NCBI RefSeq assembly: GCF_900101705.1
Contig: NZ_FNAC01000030.1
Span: 1-59,965, forward strand
Reading direction: 5' to 3'
DNA: 59,965 bases
From: Algoriphagus faecimaris
Lineage (GTDB): Bacteria > Bacteroidota > Bacteroidia > Cytophagales > Cyclobacteriaceae
Of the stretch, positions 26,381 through 35,163 are shown in pieces. Position 1 is the stretch's first letter. Each line of letters starts with the position of its first letter. The notes under the pieces are model-generated. The model was given only the letters and a program-made list of their open reading frames with translations, was not told where the DNA came from and did no database searches. The position numbers and the translations under genes are program-made.

Positions 26381-27561
26381 TCTAAGAATATTTGGCTACG
26401 TGTAGAATTCCGAAGAGTCATATTCTATTAATTTGATGTCATTTGAAAATGTAGTTTGCTGAAGTTTTAAGATAGGTAAATAGAAGACAACATGTAGGGT
26501 GAAGGGAGGGATGCTTTTTTCCACCGTAATTCACTTTCTTTTCTGCGATACCTGGATATTCTGGAACATATTGACCCCTAAGACTGGAGGATTTTTAGTT
26601 TCAAAAAATGACATCAGGCATTATGTTCGACTGACATTCCGGCTGACAGCCTTTCCCGAACCTCAGGGTTGACCCCCAAAAGTGGGATTTCCACTTGGAT
26701 TCTAGAGCCTTACCTGTCCCGAACATCGGGATTGATCCCTCTTTTTAATGGTATTGGTTTCTTTGTCACTCATTAAACGCAATTTGAAAGGCGTTGGCCT
26801 GAAACCATAATCTATGAGTCTAATCAAAAAAAGTTCATGGTTATACTCAAATAAACTCCCTTTATCCTAAAATTTTTCACTCTTACCCCAAAAATACCCA
26901 GTACTGGGTATTTTTTTAATAAAAATTTTCCCTTTCTTGCCATAGTAAAAACTAGTTCAAGACCAAAAAACAAAATTTAATGCTGTATAACTTACTTTAT
27001 CTTCTAATGATACGCACTTAAATCCTAAAATCTAAAATACTGGATTGGAATTACTCAGACAAACAGTGATGTTTTTACATACATTGACAGCAACACTAAA
27101 AACGAAAAAATGAGAAAAACTACCGCCAAAAACTAGGTATTCGTTCGGTTTGAAAATCCAAGCATCAAGCCGCTGTTGCACTGCCTTCCACGACTTTTTT
27201 GGGGAGAACGGTAAAGTTCTTATGGGGTACGTTGGCAATATCGTTTTTTTCAGGCTATTTAGAAGGTTAAACATGATCATTCAAAAGTAAACGGTTCGAA
27301 CTGATATCAGGGCTGGAATTGTCCCGGTTCAAATCGATAGAGCTAGTACAGGTAGACCAAAAGAGGACACAATTCAAACGATTACGTCCTCCTTAAAAAT
27401 AATTTAATAGTTTTTGAATGTCTAACGTTTCAATATCTTATTTTAATTAAATTGCGAATTAGATATAAGTTATTGATGTAGAAATCTAAAAATCAAGAAA
27501 ATTTAATTCTTATATTAAGAATATTAATTCTTATTTATGTTATAAAAATGTATTTTAAAAT
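26381..27561. other. Gene-free, decayed stretch with repeat copies
   Basis: This holds the right-hand long repeat (26710-26978), a CCCGA(N5)TCGGG-type small palindrome (26717-26731) and AT-rich DNA before the methyltransferase. No frame has a credible start and composition; an 82-codon minus-strand frame at 27032-27280 was rejected. Confidence 0.5.
26710..26978. repeat. Long direct repeat, right copy
   Basis: This is the counterpart of 23029-23359. It retains the intact palindrome AAATACCCAGTACTGGGTAT followed by T's, into which the left copy has an extra hairpin element inserted. Together they bracket 3.3 kb of accessory genes. Confidence 0.75.
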
Positions 27562-28443
27562 ATGATTATTTATAAAAAATGTCCGATTTGTAATTCTCAG
27601 GATTTAAGGGGTTATGCAATCGATGTTGTACGAAAAGGACCGCACATTTCAAGGGTACAGTGTAAATCTTGTAAACTTGTTTTTGCAAATCCGATGGCTG
27701 ACAAAGATGAATTGGATACTTATTATAATCAATACTATGAAAAGGATCACTATGAAGCTATGGATTATAAATCTCTAATTATCTCACATTTTGAACGGAT
27801 AAAATCTTTGACTCATGCGACTATAAAAAGAGAAACTAGATATTTAAGAGATTTAAATCCAGGAGATAAATTTTTAGATATAGGTTGTGGATTGGGTTTA
27901 GGACTCGCTTATGCCAATCGACTAGGCTGTGAACTTTTTGCCACAGAATTAGACAAAGGTGCTTTGGATTTTGTCTCAAACCATTTTCAAGTCAAAACAT
28001 TTCAAGGAGAAGTTTGGGAGGCTAGATTTCCTGATGAGTTCTTTGATTTTATTCACATTTCCCATGTTATTGAACATGTATTGCATCCAAGAGAGTATAT
28101 TCAAGAAATGAAAAGGATAATTAAGCCGGGTGGCATAATTGCAATTGGCACTCCTGATATATCGAGTAATTTATATAAAATATATCGTTGGTCTAATTTT
28201 TTGAGATTTAATGTTCCTGATGTTATTGACGGTTTAGAGCATACTTTTATTTTCCCTAAATCAGTATTAAGTAAACTATGCCTTGAAGAAGGTTTAATAA
28301 TTAAAGATCACTATACTCATTCAATTGGTGAAAAAATAACTAATTTACTAAAATATAAAATATCATTCACAAAAAAAATTAATCGTTTAATACAAAATTT
28401 TTTCAATGTTAACCAGTGGATTATTTGTAAAAGAAATAATTAA
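27562..28443 (+). CDS. Zn-ribbon class I SAM methyltransferase
   Basis: The 293-residue protein begins with a zinc-ribbon (CPICNS and VQCKSCKLVFANP) and then a class I methyltransferase fold: FLDIGCGLGLGLAYANRLG is the SAM-binding loop, LFATELDKGALDF follows, and HISHVIEHVLHPREYIQEM and KPGGIIAIGTPD complete the core. This Methyltransf_23-like arrangement with an N-terminal ribbon is common in enzymes that methylate sugars or small metabolites for surface glycans. No other glycan gene is adjacent. The gene is very AT-rich compared with the core genes to the left, which suggests horizontal acquisition. Confidence 0.88.
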   Translation: MIIYKKCPICNSQDLRGYAIDVVRKGPHISRVQCKSCKLVFANPMADKDELDTYYNQYYEKDHYEAMDYKSLIISHFERIKSLTHATIKRETRYLRDLNPGDKFLDIGCGLGLGLAYANRLGCELFATELDKGALDFVSNHFQVKTFQGEVWEARFPDEFFDFIHISHVIEHVLHPREYIQEMKRIIKPGGIIAIGTPDISSNLYKIYRWSNFLRFNVPDVIDGLEHTFIFPKSVLSKLCLEEGLIIKDHYTHSIGEKITNLLKYKISFTKKINRLIQNFFNVNQWIICKRNN

Positions 28444-28663
28444 AGTATCTAGGTATTGGAAGATTAACATACTATAAATTTTAAATCTGACTTTTGTTCA
28501 TATTTAAGATCCTGAAAATAGTAGATTCCTGTTGTTTAATTTTAGTTTAGTCATGTTTTAATTTAAAATTAATTTTAATTATGGTAAAATTTTGAAAGAA
28601 TACGAGATGTGTAAACTCAAATCAACTCATGATTGGAAGAATTGGTAAGTTACATTTTAAAAA

Positions 28664-28689
28664 GGCGGAATAATATTTATTATTCCGCC
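28664..28689 (-). terminator. Terminator of the M57-like protease gene
   Basis: A 12-bp stem (GGCGGAATAATA / TATTATTCCGCC) is followed on the minus strand by TTTTT, just past the gene's stop. Confidence 0.85.
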
Positions 28690-28716
28690 AATAGTATTAA
28701 TTATACAGAAGAGTCA

Positions 28717-30018
28717 TTAGTTCCATTCTAAAGTAACAGTATAGAATGCAATCCCTCCACCAGACCACCCTCCAGATTGTACTACTTGATCATTTGTCAA
28801 AGTTGTGAAATGAAATCCCTTATTTGGATGGTACCATTCGTAAATAGGCATTCTATTTGAAGCTGGACTGGTAAATACATATCCTATAATTCCTTCGCTT
28901 ACATAGCCTGGGAAACTAGCTCCAAGGTTGGGGTCTAGTGACATGTAATCCACTTGTGTGACATTATGCTTATATTTATATAGCGGGACAGTACCTGGAA
29001 ATGTATAAGTAAATACGTATCCATTGACGCCATAATAGCTATATCCAGACCCTCCATATTGGTAGGTTGACCAATTTCTTGTCCAATTAAATCCACCCGT
29101 GGAAGGTTTTAAATACACATACATTGGTACTTCTCCAGAGTCATATGGATAGACAGTTCTCATGGCTAATAAATCAAGATAAGAAAATGCAATCCATGAA
29201 TTTTGGGCAGTCCCCCCGTTCATGACAGAATTGGGATCAGAGTTTCCTGTACCCTTTATATTATTTGCTGGGAGAGAACTTGATGATTCACCTAAATTAA
29301 TATAATTCGTATGTCTAAATCCGATTGTGTGGCCTATTTCATGTGCCATGTTATATTTTTTTATGGATTCAGTAACATTGTTTTGATCATAATAAGTAGG
29401 ATTTATATGAATCTTATTACCAGGGTTTCCAGAAGTAGGCCAAGAGGCCGATGCTATGACATTTGGTATTTGAGACCATGAAATACCTTGGGGTGCTTGG
29501 CTTGTTATTGTGATATCAGGTGTCCCAGATGTAATTATTTGAAACTTTAATCGTAGGTTTCTAATTTTATTATATTCTGAAATGGCTTCAGATGTTGCGT
29601 CTCTCCAATTCAAATAAGAACTAGTGGTTGGAATTGTGGAGTCAAATTTAATTTTTATTGTTCGATAATTGAAAGGGGAACTAGTGACTAAGCTTGTATA
29701 TGCATGTAGATTTTCTTTCGATATTCCCCCTTTTTTCTTGACTTCTTTTGGAGCAAATTCGATATCTTCCCTTCTAAGTATAATGTCTTCATCGATTAGA
29801 TATGTCTCACCAAATTTTTGGATCAATTTGTAGGAAAAATCGTTTTTTTCGAGAAACTCAATCAATACTTTGTCTTTGCGTGGATCAAATGCTTCAATAG
29901 TTTCTAATGATGAAACTTGACTTGGAGCTTCTTCAATTTCTTGACAAGACCATAATGCGATAAAAACAGTTGAGCATATTGCCAACCTTTGACAGATTTT
30001 AAATAATTTATTTTTCAT
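28717..30018 (-). CDS. Secreted M57-like metzincin lipoprotein with DUF5648-type repeats
   Basis: The 433-residue protein has a lipobox (Cys25 in ALWSCQEIEE), a helical pro-region (about 30-115), and a metzincin zinc site MAHEIGHTIGFRHTNY (HExxHxxGxxH, from residue 226) of the Peptidase_M57 type, followed by a SVMNGG Met-turn. After residue 295 come three copies of a DUF5648-like ~45-residue repeat: VPMYVYLKPS, VPLYKYKHNV and MPIYEWYHPN, each leading to a Tyr/Gly-rich stretch and a YVFT or FYTV ending. It should be a surface or secreted protease with a repeat adhesive domain. It is monocistronic and AT-rich. Confidence 0.88.
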   Translation of the reverse strand: MKNKLFKICQRLAICSTVFIALWSCQEIEEAPSQVSSLETIEAFDPRKDKVLIEFLEKNDFSYKLIQKFGETYLIDEDIILRREDIEFAPKEVKKKGGISKENLHAYTSLVTSSPFNYRTIKIKFDSTIPTTSSYLNWRDATSEAISEYNKIRNLRLKFQIITSGTPDITITSQAPQGISWSQIPNVIASASWPTSGNPGNKIHINPTYYDQNNVTESIKKYNMAHEIGHTIGFRHTNYINLGESSSSLPANNIKGTGNSDPNSVMNGGTAQNSWIAFSYLDLLAMRTVYPYDSGEVPMYVYLKPSTGGFNWTRNWSTYQYGGSGYSYYGVNGYVFTYTFPGTVPLYKYKHNVTQVDYMSLDPNLGASFPGYVSEGIIGYVFTSPASNRMPIYEWYHPNKGFHFTTLTNDQVVQSGGWSGGGIAFYTVTLEWN

Positions 30019-30360
30019 TTTGTTTTGTGTTTAAATAATGGTTAAAATTATTGTTATATATACTAAATTATTGATTTTAAAAGTTTTTAATAAAATATAG
30101 CTTATTTAGCTCTAGTGTTTTTAAAGAAAATCTAGTGCCAATCCAGTATTGTTTTAAAATACATTTTTTTACTTATAAAGGTGTTTTTTCTTCTTATAAA
30201 ATATGAAATTAAAGTCTTTTTCTATTTGAAATGTTTAATTTTCGTGTAATAAATTAGAAATAAAAGAGAAATCCAAATTTTTTTTAAAAAAAAATAACTC
30301 GGAATGACTGGCTTATACCTTTCCTTTTCTCAGGTTCCCTCGCACACTTAAAATTTGCCA
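30019..30360. other. Gene-free AT-rich upstream region
   Basis: Very AT-rich, with runs of A and T, between the protease gene and a small membrane-protein gene. No gene or clear site was identified. Confidence 0.5.
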
Positions 30361-30522
30361 TTAAACCACATAAGTGCTAAATGCAAGTACTACACACATA
30401 AGCAGGATAAATACCAGGATCACTATTTTAACCCAAAACGGACTATCAGATTCCGTTTTGTATTTCCCTTCCTCATCTCTGGGAAAAATCAGATAGTAAA
30501 ATTCTTCTATTAGCTCTTTCAT
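30361..30522 (-). CDS. Small single-span membrane protein (53 residues)
   Basis: The ATG at 30520-30522 opens a 53-codon frame: MKELIEEFYYLIFPRDEEGK, a short charged linker, then one strong membrane helix (WVKIVILVFILLMCVVLAFS) near the C-terminus. The N-in, one-helix layout and sensible composition suggest a real small protein. It is convergent with nothing and lies between the protease and the MNT-HEPN gene. There is no known family or partner. A chance frame cannot be excluded, but a helix of this quality is unlikely by chance. Confidence 0.5.
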   Translation of the reverse strand: MKELIEEFYYLIFPRDEEGKYKTESDSPFWVKIVILVFILLMCVVLAFSTYVV

Positions 30523-30715
30523 AGAAAACTAATTCATTCATAGATGAAATAGACCGAAAAGCGCAGTCCTTCCGAAAAAGACCTTTTTATAATTGAGCGG
30601 AGACCCATGGATTGGAAAATCCTGTACAAATACTTCCATCGTTTTTGTACAGGGGATTTAGTGAAATTCCCTAATATTTAAAACAGGGTTTTGTTATTTT
30701 CAGTAACTTGGAACC

Positions 30716-31591
30716 ATGAATTTGAGTGAGAAATTATACCATTTGCCAAAGCCTAAGCAAGAAGAAATTGCCAAAGCACTGGAAATAATCCTTGAAGTTG
30801 CCAACCCGGAGAAGGTGATCTTATTTGGTAGCTTTGTCAAAGACAAATGGGTGGATGATATTACGGTCGAGGATGGAGTAACTTACCATTACCAAAGTGA
30901 TTTTGATTTTTTGGTGGTTACAAAGGATAATTCGGTTAAGGAATACGAGTTAAAAAGTAAAATCGAGAACAAGGCTTTAAATAGGGTCAATGGAATTGTA
31001 AATGTCTTAGTTCATTCGATTGACTATATCAATGAGGGATTGAATTTCGGGCAGTATTTTTTTAAACAAATTGTAGAAGAAGGAATTATTCTGTTTGATT
31101 TAGAGAAGTCAGCTTTTATTTCTCCAACCGAATTGTCCCCTAAAGTCCTTAAGGATAGAGCTGTTGAATATTTTGGAATCTGGTTTCCTATGGCTTCAGA
31201 GTTTTTAATTGACGCAAAAGCTGCTTATTCAAGAAATAGCCTAAGAGTTAGTAACTTTCATCTTCACCAAGCACTTGAGCATTTTTATGCTTCATTATTA
31301 CTCGTTTTTACTGGTTATAAGCCTAAATCACATAACCTACAAAATTTACGAGATTATTCGAAAAATTTGAGTTTTGAACTTTATTATATCTTTTACGATC
31401 CGGAAGATTCTGAACTCGAAAGCAAAATATTCAAGTGCTTAAAAAAGGGATACATAGAGGCTAGGTACCATAAGGATTACTTTATCGAACCTGAATTAGT
31501 CAAAGAAATGATACATAAACTCGATAAAGTTAAATCTTTGGTTGAGAAGCTTTGTAAAGAAAAAATCAATAAACTTAGTTTATTGGTTTGA
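30716..31591 (+). CDS. Fused nucleotidyltransferase (MNT)-HEPN protein
   Basis: The 291-residue protein has an N-terminal nucleotidyltransferase fold (about 25-110): VILFGSFVKDKW is the GS signature, and SDFDFLVV carries the two catalytic Asp. A HEPN domain follows (about 155-285): NFHLHQALEHFYASLLLVFTGYKPKSHNL and a late EARYHKDYF, with the R----H type motif approximated. In MNT-HEPN systems the HEPN part is an RNase toxin and the MNT part AMPylates and silences it. Here both are in one chain. It is convergent with an Xre regulator, overlapping by 12 bases. Confidence 0.85.
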   Translation: MNLSEKLYHLPKPKQEEIAKALEIILEVANPEKVILFGSFVKDKWVDDITVEDGVTYHYQSDFDFLVVTKDNSVKEYELKSKIENKALNRVNGIVNVLVHSIDYINEGLNFGQYFFKQIVEEGIILFDLEKSAFISPTELSPKVLKDRAVEYFGIWFPMASEFLIDAKAAYSRNSLRVSNFHLHQALEHFYASLLLVFTGYKPKSHNLQNLRDYSKNLSFELYYIFYDPEDSELESKIFKCLKKGYIEARYHKDYFIEPELVKEMIHKLDKVKSLVEKLCKEKINKLSLLV

Positions 31592-31828
31592 TTTTTCGGG
31601 TAAAAAATTCAATAGTTCATCTACCTTTAATTCCAGGGCATCTGCGATTTGTATCAGGTTGAAAATAGTTGGATTAGCCCCTTCTTTTTCGTACCGATTG
31701 ATTGTCTGTTTATCTTTTGAACCTAATCTCACTGCAAGTTGGGGCTGAGTAAGACCTAACTCAATCCTACGCTCTTTAATTCTTTTTCCAAGCATTGCAC
31801 GAAATTCTTCTAAAGGCATTTTCTTCAT
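31580..31828 (-). CDS. Xre-family helix-turn-helix regulator
   Basis: The 82-residue protein has a single HTH_3 domain: LGKRIKERRIELGLTQPQLA, then TINRYEKEGANPTIFNLIQIADALELKVDELL. It should be a dimeric DNA-binding repressor or small regulator. Its 3' end overlaps the MNT-HEPN gene by 12 bases tail to tail, so the transcripts would be antisense at the ends. An ATG two codons later is an alternative start. It may regulate itself or the neighbour; no operator was seen. Confidence 0.85.
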   Translation of the reverse strand: MKKMPLEEFRAMLGKRIKERRIELGLTQPQLAVRLGSKDKQTINRYEKEGANPTIFNLIQIADALELKVDELLNFLPEKSNQ

Positions 31829-32666
31829 AAAATGAAGCTGCTAAAAGAATTTTTCATCATGGTCAACATAAATGTTGACTTTTAAGAAAAGCCTTTTTAT
31901 ATTTGACAATAATCATCCTCATTGCCGGTCTGAGAAGCCAAAAACTGTGGATGATGAACAAATTGTTTTTAGACATTGGAAGTGCGGCCTCCTATTTTAA
32001 GTTTCGAGGCACGGGCATCTTCTCAGGCCCCAGCAATGGGACAGGGAGGCTGTCACTTCCAAGCCATTATATCTCGGTTTGGAGTCAGGTGTCAGATGGT
32101 TCATTCGATCTGATGTTTCCTCTAAAACCCAAAAATCCGATTTGACCAGATTCAAAACTTAACGTACCCTTTTTTCTCGCTGACAGCTCCGGCATCACGG
32201 ACATACCACTCAGAGCCAGCGGGCGACGATGAGATCAGTATCAGGTAGCGAGAATCAAGTATCAAGATGATTCTGCTGGACTACCTAGCTGATGCTTGGC
32301 TGAATTCAATGAATAACTCAGCCAATGTATTTTGCTGCCCTCGCCGGGCATGGTGGAAATTCGATTTCTATGCGCAGATAAATAAGATCTGTATCTCAAG
32401 TACTTTGATCGGAGACCCTTCGGCTTGGCCGCCGTGGTGGCTCTCCCGTCTTCGGTCTTCCAACTTAAACCATCGCCATGGAAGCATCATTTCAATCTCA
32501 CAAACCTGCCTGGGTAAACCTTACCCCCAAGCAGCTCTTCAAAAACCTGATCAAAAACCCGACTTAAACCTATTTTTATTCTCCCGGATCGCTTCCCGAG
32601 GGGCTTGTACCACCCAAGGGGACTACCACTCATGATCAGGGGGCGACGTAATCCGTCATTGGGATG
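31829..32666. other. Gene-free stretch with degenerate repeats
   Basis: No convincing gene. Two imperfect copies of ACCACTCA followed by GGGCGACG are near 32209-32230 and 32622-32650. GC-rich palindromic words precede the phased array. Frames here lack good starts or composition and were not accepted. Confidence 0.5.
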
Positions 32667-32905
32667 GAAATAATGTGGAAATACTATTGAAATACAGTTG
32701 AAATATAGCCAGCAAGCTGGCTGAAATAGAAGGTTCTGTTATGGTCTGTATTTCGCGCGACGAAGGAGCGCATATTTCGCTCCGAGATACGAGGAGCCTA
32801 TTTCGGCAAAGCCGTATTTCGTCAGATGTTTCGACCCTATTTCAGGCCGACAGGCCTTTGTTTCCAAGTGTTTCAGACGCTAAAAGCGGCCCTATTTCAT
32901 TCCAT
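32667..32905. repeat. Phased GAAATA array facing TATTTC-hairpin array, copy A
   Basis: GAAATA occurs at 32667, 32678, 32689 and 32700, exactly 11 bases apart, with one more at 32723. It then occurs in reverse complement (TATTTC) at 32749, 32773, 32799, 32815 and 32838, separated by short palindromic words such as GGCAAAGCC and CTCCGAGATACGAGGAG. The two halves are inverted copies of the same hexamer, giving a mirror-like array. Confidence 0.7.
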
Positions 32906-33029
32906 TTGACAAAAATGATAAGCCCATTCCGCTGCAGAGGATTTTCGCTTATCCATTCAATAATTTATTAATCCATTGATTGATTGACTTATACGGAGTC
33001 AGGGTGGGAGACTATTGTTCTTACTTATT

Positions 33030-33255
33030 GAAATATGGTGGAAGCACGGTAGAAATACTATGGAAATAAAGCCCGCCAGCGGGCTGAAATAGAAGATTCT
33101 ACTATGGTTCGTATTTCTCGCTCCGAGATACGAGGAGTCTATTTCGGCAAAGCCGTATTTCGTCCAATGTTTAGACCCTATTTCAGACCGATAGGCCTGT
33201 ATTTCGCCCATGGCGTATTTCACCGAAGGTGTATTTCGCGAAGCGTATTTCCTCC
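33030..33255. repeat. Phased GAAATA array facing TATTTC-hairpin array, copy B
   Basis: A second version of the 32.7-kb array has an 11-base-phased GAAATACTATG-type series, a GCCCGCCAGCGGGC stem, then TATTTC modules separated by short hairpins (GGCAAAGCC again, GCCCATGGC, CACCGAAGGTG, CGCGAAGCG). It lies immediately upstream of the TlpA-like gene. Confidence 0.7.
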
Positions 33256-33286
33256 TCTATCTCAATCAATCACAACCCTAAAACGC

Positions 33287-35161
33287 ATGAAAAATTTTAT
33301 ACAATCATGCTTCCTGGAACTGCTATGCCTTTTCAGGAAAGCTAAAAAATCAATTAGAAGTCAGCTCCATCCAATAAGTATGCAATACTTCCATGTAGGT
33401 GGATGGCTTATCTCGCTCCGAGGAACGAGGAGCATATCTCACGCCGATAGGCGGGTATTTCCAGCCACAGCTGGCAGGCACGACCAAAGGGAGTGTATTT
33501 CTTCCAATATTCCTGATACCCGATTAAAACCTATTTCACTTGCCTTCCTACTATTCCTGGGATATTCTCCATTATCAATGAGTCAGGTTGCTGATTCACC
33601 CACGGGAAGCGGTCTTGTTGATGCCAATTCCCATAACCCAGGGCGGGAGGAGTACAGCACTCCCGCCCAAAAGGGGGAGGAGATAGTCCGACTTCAGCTG
33701 GAACTTCCCCAAGAAAGCTCCCCGGACACCCTCTGGCTGACTTACTGGGATAAACTATTAGTGGATCATGCTGAATTGACCCCGGGAAAAACGATACCCC
33801 TAATCGCCGAACAAGGGGATTTTTTTGCAGGAAATTCCTCCCAAAAAGTTTATCGCTGGACGGGCCCTTCTAAGAAGCAGTTTTATATCAGTGTCAGAAA
33901 TGATAGAAATTATCTCTTTCAATATTGGACATGGTTCCCAGAGGATCAATTGCGAATGCGTGTTAATTCCGGTACAGGACAAGCACTTTTCCACAGTCCC
34001 CAATCAGATTTTTTTGAAGCTCAATATGAACTGGACCGCCTTTCTAAGCAATTCAGCTTCATCCAAGTGCCCCTAATGGTCAGTTCTAATCCTAACCGGA
34101 TGCTATCAGATTCCTTGACTGCGGCTGTTTATCAGCGCGCGATGAAAAACAAGAGTCCTATTTCACCCTCTATGCTGATTTTAAAACCCGGTGAAAATGA
34201 GATGGACATTCTTGCTGATTTAGTGAATAACCCACTTCAGAAAAGTGATTTGATTGAATATGTCTCCGAGTTGAGTGCAGATTTGGAAGAAAACCGGAAA
34301 AACTGGCTCAAACAGCGGGCCTGGGCCTATTTCGGAGGTCATTTTTTTCCAAGGATAAAGCTGGGAAAAAGGCTTTTCCATGACCCTGAATTCGGAACAG
34401 CTCTTCAGAAAAGGCTGGATGAGTTTTACTTAGCAGAAAACTCCGATGTTTTTGATCCGCTGTATGGAGAGCAAGTTTCTGAACTCATCATGATTCAGGC
34501 AAGAATCCAGGGCAAAACCCTGTCAGAGCTAACAGCAGAATACCCCCGGCATTTCCAGGAATTTTTCTGGGCCACTTATGCGCTTGGCAATTTCAATAAA
34601 CTGGAGGATAAACAAGGCGAGGTGATGAAATTGGCTTTAGGCAACAGTCAAAGCCCCTGGGTTCGGGACCTTTTAATCGATCGCATGAACACGGCACTAG
34701 AGGGGAGCAAAGTAGCTGTTAAACCACTGCTGAATTGGGAAGGGAAGCCTCTTGATCTAAAAGAATTTGAAGGTAAGACAGTGCTGCTTTCCTTTTGGAT
34801 TTCGGGATGCAAGTTCTGTATGAATTACTATGAAAAGACCCTCTTGCCTGTCTTTGAGGAGTTGAAACACCGGGAAGATATTGTCTTTGTATCCGTCAAT
34901 GCAGACCCTAGTCCAAAATATTGGAAAAAAAATGCAGAATCAGGGCGCTATTCCCATCCCGAAATGATTCAGGCACACCAGAATTCGGGAACCGGGATTT
35001 TGGAAACCTTCCGAATAGCTTCCTTTCCCCAAAAACTACTAATCAATTCCAATTTTGAAGTAGCTCTCCTGACAGGCACCCAATACTCCTCCGATACACT
35101 GATTGAAAAACTATTAGCGATCAGTCAGAAGATGAATCAATCAGAATCAAAAACCCAATAA
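33287..35161 (+). CDS. TlpA-like thioredoxin-fold protein with unusual N-terminal extension
   Basis: The start at 33287 (MKNFIQSCFLELLCLF) gives 624 residues, though the frame is open further upstream. A normal secretion signal (SLAFLLFLGYSPLSMSQ) lies only at residues 84-100, so the chain has an unusual 80-residue leader, part of which is encoded by repeat DNA (33408-33501). Residues ~100-480 are a helical and strand-rich domain typical of SusCD-linked TlpA proteins. A C-terminal thioredoxin domain (about 490-615) follows, with VLLSFWISGCKFCMNYY (CxxC) and the cis-Pro-like FPQKLLINS. It should be a periplasmic or surface disulfide oxidoreductase. It is 2 bases from the SusC start. Confidence 0.82.
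   Translation: MKNFIQSCFLELLCLFRKAKKSIRSQLHPISMQYFHVGGWLISLRGTRSISHADRRVFPATAGRHDQRECISSNIPDTRLKPISLAFLLFLGYSPLSMSQVADSPTGSGLVDANSHNPGREEYSTPAQKGEEIVRLQLELPQESSPDTLWLTYWDKLLVDHAELTPGKTIPLIAEQGDFFAGNSSQKVYRWTGPSKKQFYISVRNDRNYLFQYWTWFPEDQLRMRVNSGTGQALFHSPQSDFFEAQYELDRLSKQFSFIQVPLMVSSNPNRMLSDSLTAAVYQRAMKNKSPISPSMLILKPGENEMDILADLVNNPLQKSDLIEYVSELSADLEENRKNWLKQRAWAYFGGHFFPRIKLGKRLFHDPEFGTALQKRLDEFYLAENSDVFDPLYGEQVSELIMIQARIQGKTLSELTAEYPRHFQEFFWATYALGNFNKLEDKQGEVMKLALGNSQSPWVRDLLIDRMNTALEGSKVAVKPLLNWEGKPLDLKEFEGKTVLLSFWISGCKFCMNYYEKTLLPVFEELKHREDIVFVSVNADPSPKYWKKNAESGRYSHPEMIQAHQNSGTGILETFRIASFPQKLLINSNFEVALLTGTQYSSDTLIEKLLAISQKMNQSESKTQ
33408..33501. repeat. TATTTC-hairpin repeats inside the TlpA gene's 5' end
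   Basis: TATCTCGCTCCGAGGAACG, a following GAGGAGCATATCTC and a hairpin word CGCCGATAGGCG are variants of the arrays at 32.7 and 33.1 kb. Here they lie in frame between the ATG at 33287 and the signal peptide, without a stop. Confidence 0.65.
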
Positions 35162-35163
35162 CC

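Noticed and set aside
27032..27280. 82-codon minus-strand frame
   Set aside because: No family resemblance, no ribosome-binding site, surrounded by decayed AT-rich DNA.
32741..32971. 76-codon frame through the TATTTC array
   Set aside because: Open only because of the repeat structure; peptide is a repetition of Arg, Ser and Phe.
32690..33255. CRISPR array
   Set aside because: The repeats are short (6-11 bp), spacing is irregular in the TATTTC half, and the spacers are palindromic words. No cas genes are nearby.
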